A program made the position numbers and the translations under genes. The notes under the pieces were generated by a model. It was not told where the DNA came from and did no database searches. It worked only from the letters and a program-made list of their open reading frames with translations. DNA of 7,182 bases from RYN-425 sp035542755 (GTDB lineage Bacteria > Patescibacteriota > Saccharimonadia > Saccharimonadales > UBA10212), in assembly GCA_035542755.1 (NCBI GenBank), contig DATKKU010000015.1:1-7182 (forward strand), read 5' to 3'. Positions 1 through 5,768 of the stretch are shown in pieces; within the stretch, counting starts at the first letter, position 1, and each line of letters starts with the position of its first letter.

Positions 1-1215
1 GCTAACCAGGCTTATCCAAGTTTGGCCGGCGTTGAACTTTATAGACTTGCCAGTGGAATCGGTAAAGGTTATTTGGCCAAAAGTATCGGTCTTGGTCCAC
101 TGCCCCACAGTTACGCCACCGTCTTGAAACACGTAAGCCGTGCCGCTACCGGTAGTCGTATAGTCGGAATAATAAGCTCCGGAGGAGTCCAGCTGGCCAT
201 TGCTCAGCGGCATCACCACGGCTATGACTACTTTGGGGTGTATCTGGACGCCGGTTGTGTCAGTGGGGCTAACCAGTTCCATGTGCGGCGCTCCGGCCTC
301 GCTGCGCATATAAGTATTGGTCTTGGCGTCGTAGGCGTAATTGGCATAAAAATCGGGTCCGGAGATGGCCATCTGGATGGTTTTGGCGGTTGGCGTAATT
401 AACTTTTTGTCGGCTTTGCGCGGCCACGGCGTATAGACGCTGCTGGTCCAGCCCTTGGCAGCGTTGGCCTTATCTAGCTCGGCAAAGCTGGTATAAACGT
501 TGTGGGGCGCGTCACGGCTGTCTATGCGCGTAAAATAGGCGCCATTGGCGAACTGGTCCAGGTTGCGATAATTGCCGTTATTAACTTCTGCCAGGGCGTC
601 AGGACTGCCGCCGACGTGGACAATGGTAGCCTGAAACGGCGCAGCGAAGTCAATGTAGTATGGGCGCAGCGAGCGCACTGGGCCAATGTACTGCGGCGAG
701 GCGTCCTGAAACAGCGCCAAAAAGCGAGTGATGCCGGCCTCGGCGATGGCCTCGTAAACTACGCCAGCATCCTGCAGGCCGGACTGCGGGCGGGCGGCGT
801 CACTATTTTCTATCATGATTCCGGTCACTGGCCGGGCAGCCAAATCCGGCGCTACTGGCAGGCCCGTCAGCGGCGAGGCTACGGTAGTTGGTTTGGCCGG
901 CTTCTTGGCTATAGATATATGAGCTATTGAGCCAACCCCCGATTTACTGAAAAGGGCAAAATACCCGGCTGCGCCGCCGACTATTAAAATCAGACAAACT
1001 AGTGCCACAAAACCAGATTTTTTGAGTCGGCTCAGGCCTTTCCACCAGTCGCCCATTCTGGCCCAGCGGCCCTTAGGCTTGGGCTTGTCTTTTAAGGCTA
1101 TAGTTATTTCCGGCTCCGGCATACTAGGGGCTGGTCTTATCGCCGGTGCAGCCGGTGCGGCGGGTGCCGGTTTAGGCGTCGGTTTTGGCCGTTTGGGCGG
1201 CAGAATATCTTGCAT
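1..1215 (-). CDS. DUF3048 (YerB-like) membrane-anchored protein, C-terminus cut by window edge
   Basis: The frame is open for 405 codons from ATG at 1215 to the left edge. It starts with a Pro/Ala/Lys-rich cytoplasmic tail (about residues 1-65), then one membrane helix (about 67-90), then an outer domain. That domain carries DUF3048 hallmarks: SPLTGLP (114-120), RPVTGIMIENS (128-138), ARPQSGL (141-147), VVYEAIAEAGITRF (152-165), IGPVRS (177-182) and HVGGSP (200-205). The visible end, FNAGQTWISLV, matches the usual family terminus, so probably only a few residues are missing. The family (B. subtilis YerB) is extracytoplasmic and its biochemistry is not established. YerB is a lipoprotein, whereas this copy has no lipobox and uses a membrane helix. 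A weak AGG lies 5 nt before the ATG. The start is 21 nt after the gltX stop, which suggests cotranscription with gltX. The family call is firm; the role is unknown. Confidence 0.9.
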   Translation of the reverse strand, partial: MQDILPPKRPKPTPKPAPAAPAAPAIRPAPSMPEPEITIALKDKPKPKGRWARMGDWWKGLSRLKKSGFVALVCLILIVGGAAGYFALFSKSGVGSIAHISIAKKPAKPTTVASPLTGLPVAPDLAARPVTGIMIENSDAARPQSGLQDAGVVYEAIAEAGITRFLALFQDASPQYIGPVRSLRPYYIDFAAPFQATIVHVGGSPDALAEVNNGNYRNLDQFANGAYFTRIDSRDAPHNVYTSFAELDKANAAKGWTSSVYTPWPRKADKKLITPTAKTIQMAISGPDFYANYAYDAKTNTYMRSEAGAPHMELVSPTDTTGVQIHPKVVIAVVMPLSNGQLDSSGAYYSDYTTTGSGTAYVFQDGGVTVGQWTKTDTFGQITFTDSTGKSIKFNAGQTWISLVS

Positions 1216-1236
1216 TAAAACCTATTGTACCAATGC

Positions 1237-2688
1237 TTAAGCACTATGCGCCAGAGCATCTATTGCCCCGTCTATGCGGGCCAGCGATTTTTCTTTGCCA
1301 AGCAGGCTAAGACTTTCGGCTAACCCTGGGCTGGCCGGCGCCCAGGTTGTGGCGATACGTATCAGGCTAAATAATATGCCCGGTTTTTGGCCGGTTTTCT
1401 CCAACAAATTGTTCAGAGCTGTGGTCAATTGGTCTTCGCTAAAATCAATCTTATCCAACTGCTCCCGACTCTGGGTCAGCCAGGACTTTAGCTGCTGGCG
1501 ATCTATATCTTTGAGCTGCTTATTGTTATCAATTAGGCTCATATCAATCGGCAAATCTTCAAAAAAGAAATTGCTAAGCATCGGAATTTCCGATAAGTGC
1601 TTAAGGCGCTCTTGAATTAACGCCAGCACCCGTTTTTTATAATCATCAGATTGGCTTGCTGCTGAGTCCGGCCAAAAACCCTTGGAGCGCTCGTACAGCT
1701 GTTCCGGACTTAAGGCCCTAATGTAGTGACCGTTCATCCAAATAAGTCGCTGCTCGTCAAAGCGCGCGCCGCCGTGATGTACTCGCTCCAGGCTGAACTT
1801 GGCTTTCAGTTCATCCATTGAGAAAATTTCTTGCTCAGTACCATCGTTCCACCCCAGTGTCGCTAGAAAATTAACCAGGGTCTCAGGCAAATAGCCTTCT
1901 TTTTTATAGTCCAAGATATCTTTGGCGCCGTCGCGCTTGCTTAACTTTTTTTTGCCATCCGGGCCCATGACGTAAGGCAGTGTGGCCAGTTTGGGGCGTT
2001 CAATCTCCAGAGCCTCGTAGAGATTAAGGAACTTGGGGGCACTAGAAGTAAACTCCTGCGAACGGATAACATGGGTAATTTCCATCAGGTGGTCGTCAAC
2101 TATGTGGGCAAAATTATACGTCGGGTAACCATCGGACTTAATAAGTATAAAATCATCAATGGCTTCCGGACCGGTGGATAAATCGCCCAAAACTTCGTCG
2201 TGCCAGTTGTAATCTTTGGGTTCGGACTTAAAGCGCAGCGGCTGGCTGCCGTCCCAGGCCGGCGGATTTTCCGGCCGATGGTCGCGGAATAAAAACGGCT
2301 TTTTTTGGTCTTTGGCAGCTTGACGAAACTGTTCCAGTTGTTCGGGCGTGGTTGAATCGGCATAGGCCCTGCCACTATCCACCAGTTTTTGTGCCCACTT
2401 TTTATAGATATCCAGTCGTTCGCTCTGGCGGTAGGGGCCATGTTCCCCGCCCTTGTCTGGGCCTTCGTCCCAATCCAGCCCCAGCCAGCGCAGCGAGTCC
2501 ATAATGTGCTGCTCGGAACCTTTCATCTCGCGCGCCTTGTCGGTGTCCTCTATGCGCAGAATAAACTGGCCACCCGCCTGCCGGGCTACCAGCCAGGCAA
2601 ACAAGGCAGTGCGGACGCCGCCGACGTGCAAAAATCCAGTTGGACTGGGCGCGAACCGGGTACGCACCGGTTTTTGATTATCACTCAT
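1237..2688 (-). CDS. gltX: Glutamyl-tRNA synthetase (GluRS)
   Basis: This is a class I aminoacyl-tRNA synthetase that charges tRNA-Glu with glutamate in the cytoplasm; its 483 residues are normal for bacterial GluRS. The N-terminal ATP site reads RFAPSPTGFLHVGG (11-24, HIGH-type motif), followed by LRIEDTD (44-50) and GPYRQSERLDIY (84-95). The KMSKS-type loop is KLSKRDG (248-254). The anticodon-binding helical part follows from about 320, ending in KTGQKPGILFSLIRIA. The protein contains no cysteine, so the Zn-binding CxC...CxH knuckle of E. coli GluRS is absent. The segment VIRSQEFTSS (207-216) replaces the common VIRGEDH-type sequence. Whether the enzyme is discriminating or also charges tRNA-Gln (needing GatCAB) cannot be read here. 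ATG at 2688 fits the family start. The gene probably leads a two-gene transcript with the DUF3048 gene. Confidence 0.97.
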   Translation of the reverse strand: MSDNQKPVRTRFAPSPTGFLHVGGVRTALFAWLVARQAGGQFILRIEDTDKAREMKGSEQHIMDSLRWLGLDWDEGPDKGGEHGPYRQSERLDIYKKWAQKLVDSGRAYADSTTPEQLEQFRQAAKDQKKPFLFRDHRPENPPAWDGSQPLRFKSEPKDYNWHDEVLGDLSTGPEAIDDFILIKSDGYPTYNFAHIVDDHLMEITHVIRSQEFTSSAPKFLNLYEALEIERPKLATLPYVMGPDGKKKLSKRDGAKDILDYKKEGYLPETLVNFLATLGWNDGTEQEIFSMDELKAKFSLERVHHGGARFDEQRLIWMNGHYIRALSPEQLYERSKGFWPDSAASQSDDYKKRVLALIQERLKHLSEIPMLSNFFFEDLPIDMSLIDNNKQLKDIDRQQLKSWLTQSREQLDKIDFSEDQLTTALNNLLEKTGQKPGILFSLIRIATTWAPASPGLAESLSLLGKEKSLARIDGAIDALAHSA

Positions 2689-2694
2689 AAGACA

Positions 2695-2723
2695 AGTCTA
2701 AAACTAAACTGAGCTCCTGCAAA
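2695..2723 (-). promoter_or_regulatory. Candidate gltX promoter, nearly leaderless
   Basis: On the minus strand TTTGCA (2718-2723) and TAGACT (2695-2700) are separated by exactly 17 nt, each matching 4 of 6 sigma-70 consensus bases. A start about 7 nt downstream would fall at or next to the gltX ATG at 2688, giving a leaderless or near-leaderless mRNA. That agrees with the lack of a well-placed Shine-Dalgarno: an AGGAG exists, but about 27 nt upstream of the ATG. The evidence is consensus matching only. Confidence 0.25.
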
Positions 2724-2755
2724 GACTAGTAATAAGGGAAAAAGAGTAGCCGTGG

Positions 2756-2838
2756 TCCGCTCGCAGAGCGGATTTGAATTTATTTCAAAAGTCGACGCTA
2801 GCCGAAAAACCGTAGGTTTGTCCTCAAAAGGCGAAGCC
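2756..2838. other. Cluster of small perfect hairpins in the spacer upstream of gltX
   Basis: Within 83 nt there are several exact inverted repeats: TCCGCTC/GAGCGGA with a GCA loop (2756-2772), TTTGAA/TTCAAA with a 5-nt loop (2773-2789), AAACC/GGTTT with a GTA loop (2807-2819), and GGC/GCC with a GAA loop (2830-2838). The palindromes GTCGAC (2791-2796) and GCTAGC (2797-2802) lie between them. On the minus strand the cluster directly follows the stop of the 2840-3892 gene, and the last two stems are followed there by TTTTG and TTTTT. It could therefore be a weak terminator or processed 3' end for that gene, or a structured leader for gltX. No known RNA family was recognised. Confidence 0.4.
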
Positions 2839-2839
2839 G

Positions 2840-3892
2840 CTAAAGACTTTGAACAATTTTAAAAACGTCGTCGCTACTCAAGTGGGCCTTGTTGCTAAGG
2901 CTATATAAAACACCGTTATTGACCCACGCTGCGTTTCCAGAGTCGCCATATATATAAACCGTTGTACCATTGACTTGAGAGGTTTGAGTGGAGGCGTTGG
3001 TCGGCAGGTAGTTAGACTGAACGGTGGAGCTGTCCCAGCTGGAGGCCTTTTGGGTGAGAGAGAACGTCTGGCCTTGATTGGCCTTGTTGACGTACGAAAT
3101 GGTCACAGAGCCGGGCTCGTATTTAAGAGTCTTGGCTAGTGCATAGCCGGCCGGCGTATAAGCCGGCACGCTGGCGTCTACGTGAGCTCGGTCGGCGGCC
3201 ACCTGTACGGCCACGGCCGGCACGTTTTGCCAAACCAAGATGGCGGCAGCGATAATTAGAACTACGGCAGCCAGTGAAAAAGCCAGCCACCTGGGCAGAC
3301 CAAAAATTCTACGGGCTCGCCGTCCGCGGTTTAACATGTGTTTATGGGCGTCGGCTCTGATTAAAGCCTCGTCCAGCATATTTTCCAGTTTGCGGTGCGA
3401 AGCGCTGGTAACCATGCTGGGGACGCGCGGTGCCATAACTTCTGTAGCAGATGCAGATACAACCATTGCCTTAGAGGCCGGGGTAACTTCGGCTAGCTGT
3501 TTTTTTTGCGGAAGCAGTCCAAAACGGTTGACCTTGGCGTGCTTAGTAACGGTTTTGGCCCTTAGTTCTCTTATCGGGTTGCCTATCTTTGGCTTGCTGG
3601 CGGAGCGTTCAGCCACCTGTGCTTTAGAGGCCTGCGGCTTTTTAACAGCTTTACGCATCAGGGTCTTGGTGCGCTGTGGTCGGCGGTGTAGATTGGTGGC
3701 CTTGGTGACTTTACGGTCAATGCTGTCCTTCATCTTGGTCCGCTGGTGGGGCGCAATAACAAAACCGTCAATCATCTTTTTGCCAGATGAGCTGACGGCT
3801 GAGCGGATGGCTTTATGTGAGTCTAGTAAACGGCCGGTAAGGGCATCGTAGCGGTTGCCGTTGATTTCTACCACACTAGCAGTTTTACTCAC
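2840..3892 (-). CDS. Single-pass membrane protein, very basic cytoplasmic tail and DUF4367-like outer domain
   Basis: The protein has 350 residues and starts at GTG (3892). The frame is closed by a TAA a short way upstream with no ATG between, and AAGGGG lies about 12 nt before the GTG. The N-terminus reads VVEINGNRYDALTGRLL (7-23), a short motif that may be a small conserved element. Residues 28-131 are strongly basic (29 Lys/Arg against 5 Asp/Glu) and include RTKTLMRKAVKKP (74-86). After an Ala/Ser/Val-rich stretch and a helical piece (165-190), a membrane helix spans about 201-221 after RGRRARR, which predicts the N-terminus inside. The C-terminal 245-350 region resembles DUF4367: a GYAL start, alternating strands, VNGTTVYIYGDSGNAAWVNNG (307-327) and a final helix DDVFKIVQSL. 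Such domains are known from anti-sigma-type and envelope proteins, but no function can be assigned. It is transcribed divergently from the PEGA gene. Confidence 0.85.
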   Translation of the reverse strand: MSKTASVVEINGNRYDALTGRLLDSHKAIRSAVSSSGKKMIDGFVIAPHQRTKMKDSIDRKVTKATNLHRRPQRTKTLMRKAVKKPQASKAQVAERSASKPKIGNPIRELRAKTVTKHAKVNRFGLLPQKKQLAEVTPASKAMVVSASATEVMAPRVPSMVTSASHRKLENMLDEALIRADAHKHMLNRGRRARRIFGLPRWLAFSLAAVVLIIAAAILVWQNVPAVAVQVAADRAHVDASVPAYTPAGYALAKTLKYEPGSVTISYVNKANQGQTFSLTQKASSWDSSTVQSNYLPTNASTQTSQVNGTTVYIYGDSGNAAWVNNGVLYSLSNKAHLSSDDVFKIVQSL

Positions 3893-3925
3893 AGGTTTCT
3901 TATACCCCTTTTTGATATACCAGTA

Positions 3926-3955
3926 ATATTACACCCTGTTGGTATGTATAAGCAA
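3926..3955 (-). promoter_or_regulatory. Candidate promoter of the DUF4367-like gene
   Basis: Minus-strand TTGCTT (3950-3955, 3 of 6) and TAATAT (3926-3931, 4 of 6) are 18 nt apart and would start transcription about 25-30 nt before the GTG at 3892. The -10 element lies inside a perfect 10-bp palindrome GTAATATTAC (3923-3932), and an imperfect ATACC/GGTAT pair flanks it (3917-3921 and 3941-3945). These could mark an operator. The matches are weak and AT-rich. Confidence 0.25.
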
Positions 3956-4065
3956 TGGCATTTTGACCTACTTTGCTGTTCGGAATTCTTTGTGCGACAA
4001 TTAAAATGCTTTTTGAACGCAAAACTGAACACTTTAATAGTTCGTGTGAGCTGAAAACGATATAT

Positions 4066-5568
4066 ATGGACTTTTTAGACCCCCGCAAAAGACGTTCCGA
4101 TAAAATCCGCCTAATGGTGGGTTATTTTTTGATGGGTATTGTCCTGCTGCTGGCTACCACTATCTTGGTTTACGGGGCCTACGGCTACGGAATTAATACC
4201 AAGACCGGCCAAATTATTGAAAATGGCCTGCTGTTTATTGACTCCAAACCCAGCGGGGCCAGCATTTATTTAAATGGTCAGCTGCAGTCCAGTAAAACCA
4301 GCGCCCGTCTGGTAGTGCCGGCCGGTGACTATAAGCTAACCATCCAAAAAGACGGCTACCGCAGCTGGCAGCGCAGCTTTGTGATTGACGAGCACGACAT
4401 CGCCCGCTACAGCTACCCATTCCTGTTCCCCGTTAAGCCGCAAACCACCGCCCTAAAAGATTATTCCAGTCTGCCAACTCTTATAACTCAAACACCAGAC
4501 CAGCACTGGCTGCTAATCCAGCAGCCAGCCTCCACGGCTACCAGTCTAAATTTTGATGAATACGACACCACCAACTTAGCGGCTGGTGCCCAAACCATAA
4601 ATTTTCCCGTCAGTTTATTAAATAATACCGACAGTTCGCCGCCGGTGCTGAAAGCCGTGGAGTGGTCAACCGATAATAAGCACGTGCTACTGGAGCACAC
4701 CTTTCCCACTGGCCACGAATTTATAGTTTTTGACCGGACCGACCCGAGCAAATCTTTTAACGTAAACCAAATGTTCAAAATCAGCCCAACCTCGGTCAGC
4801 CTGCGCAACAAAAGCATCAACCAGTTGTACGTTTTTGACCAGGCGGCTGGCAGCCTGGCAGTCGCCGATACCACGCAGGGCGTACTTGACCCGGTATTCC
4901 TAAACCACGTTTTAGCTTATAAGGCCTACGGCGACAGCCTGCTGACTTACGTAACTAACGTAGGTGTATCAAAAGGCGAGGTCCAGGCCCGCATTTGGAA
5001 CAATGGCAAGACCTACCCGCTTTATACCTTTAGCGCTGGCACCAACTACCTGATAGACGCCGCTCAGTTTCAGGGGCACTGGTACTACGTGGCCGGCAGC
5101 GACACGTCTAGAATTGATGTTTACGAGGACCCGCTAAACGACATTCAGAACCCGGCTTATAACCGGGCGGTGCCAATACTGGGCTTTAATTTACCAGGCG
5201 CCACGTTGGTTAGTTTCTCGGACAACACTCGCTTTATTGGTATTGAAGCCGGCCAGAGTTTTGGAGTTTATGACCTGGAGGCCGAAAAAGCCTATCACTA
5301 CACCGTCAAGCAGCCGCTTACAGCACCGGTCACCTGGATGGACGGACACCGCTGGATAGGACAAAGTGGCAGCGACGTGTTTGCGGAAGATTATGATAAT
5401 ACCAACGTCCAGTTGGTTACGCCAACGGTCTATAGCGGCGGCGGCCTATTTACCAGCGACTATAATCAGATGATTACTTTCGCGGCCTCGCCCGACTCGT
5501 CGGAGGTTATTTTGCAGCGAGTTGATATGCGGGCTGGCAGTGATCTGCCCAAAGACGGCGCCCAGTAG
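4066..5568 (+). CDS. PEGA-domain membrane protein with probable beta-propeller
   Basis: The protein has 500 residues from ATG at 4066. The frame is open back to 3973, but the extra 31 residues look unlike protein and would cover the promoter region, whereas MDFLDPRKRRSDKIRL gives a clean basic, cytoplasmic N-terminus. One membrane helix follows (about 16-40). A PEGA domain occupies about 54-108: FIDSKPSGASIYLNG (57-71), then VPAGDYKLTIQKDGYRSW (84-101). The remaining 130-490 region is rich in short strands with repeated aromatic and aspartate turns (for example VEWSTDNKHVLLE, VTWMDGHRW, ASPDSSEVILQ), as in WD40/TolB-like propellers. PEGA proteins are usually surface or S-layer associated, so the folded part should be outside the membrane. 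No clear Shine-Dalgarno is seen. TTTAAT (4033-4038) is a possible -10 without a good -35. The gene is divergent from 2840-3892 and convergent with the sortase gene. Confidence 0.88.
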   Translation: MDFLDPRKRRSDKIRLMVGYFLMGIVLLLATTILVYGAYGYGINTKTGQIIENGLLFIDSKPSGASIYLNGQLQSSKTSARLVVPAGDYKLTIQKDGYRSWQRSFVIDEHDIARYSYPFLFPVKPQTTALKDYSSLPTLITQTPDQHWLLIQQPASTATSLNFDEYDTTNLAAGAQTINFPVSLLNNTDSSPPVLKAVEWSTDNKHVLLEHTFPTGHEFIVFDRTDPSKSFNVNQMFKISPTSVSLRNKSINQLYVFDQAAGSLAVADTTQGVLDPVFLNHVLAYKAYGDSLLTYVTNVGVSKGEVQARIWNNGKTYPLYTFSAGTNYLIDAAQFQGHWYYVAGSDTSRIDVYEDPLNDIQNPAYNRAVPILGFNLPGATLVSFSDNTRFIGIEAGQSFGVYDLEAEKAYHYTVKQPLTAPVTWMDGHRWIGQSGSDVFAEDYDNTNVQLVTPTVYSGGGLFTSDYNQMITFAASPDSSEVILQRVDMRAGSDLPKDGAQ

Positions 5569-5570
5569 CA

Positions 5571-5738
5571 CTGAGCTTTAGGCCGCGTTCGTTCGTTTAT
5601 CGGCAAGGCCGACAAACTCTCGTACGCTGCCGGCACATCACGGCGTCAAAAATTCCAGTGCTCGTTCACTGTATCCATAAAATACAGCTCACTAGAGCCC
5701 TTCGTTTTTTCCTTGTCTGCGCTGGCCCTAAAGCCCAG
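5571..5738. repeat. Spacer element bounded by a long imperfect inverted repeat
   Basis: The 200-nt spacer between the convergent PEGA and sortase genes is bracketed by CTGAGCTTTAGGCCGCG (5571-5587) and the reverse complement of CTGGGCTTTAGGGCCAGCG (5720-5738). They match at 16 of 19 aligned columns: one substitution and two one-base insertions. Inside are TCGGC/GCCGA with an AAG loop (5600-5612), TGCCGGCA (5628-5635), CAGTG/CACTG (5656-5671), CTGTAT/ATACAG (5669-5687) and GCTC/GAGC (5687-5698). The third and fourth stems share bases and exclude each other. No transposase or target-site duplication is visible. It could be a MITE-like or REP-like dispersed repeat, a structured RNA, or a bidirectional terminator. 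Confidence 0.5.
5687..5710 (+). terminator. Weak candidate terminator of the PEGA gene
   Basis: A four-base-pair stem GCTC/GAGC with an ACTA loop (5687-5698) is followed by CCTTCG and a run of six T (5705-5710). The stem is short and the T run is 6 nt away, so this is a poor intrinsic terminator alone. It might work together with the CTGTAT/ATACAG stem just upstream (5669-5687). Nothing better is visible downstream of the PEGA gene. Confidence 0.3.
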
Positions 5739-5768
5739 AGGTTCGTCTCCTAATGCGTTGCGCGTGTA

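Noticed and set aside
502..930. Plus-strand frames at 22-402, 502-930 and 1022-1240
   Set aside because: All lie opposite the DUF3048 gene, which is continuous across this region with strong family motifs.
2689..2839. T-box riboswitch before gltX
   Set aside because: No T-box core sequence or specifier-loop layout is recognisable on the minus strand, despite the many small stems.
3240..3851. Plus-strand 203-codon frame
   Set aside because: Fully opposite the DUF4367-like gene, without domain features; the minus-strand protein has a membrane helix and a recognisable domain.
3973..4065. 31-residue N-terminal extension of the PEGA protein
   Set aside because: The residues do not fit the family N-terminus, have no ribosome-binding site and would cover the divergent promoter region; ATG at 4066 gives a normal membrane-protein start.
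3900..4088. Minus-strand 62-codon frame in the divergent spacer
   Set aside because: No domain, overlaps the PEGA start, and lies where promoter elements are expected.
4488..4874. Minus-strand frames at 4235-4420 and 4488-4874
   Set aside because: Shadows opposite the PEGA gene with no features of their own.
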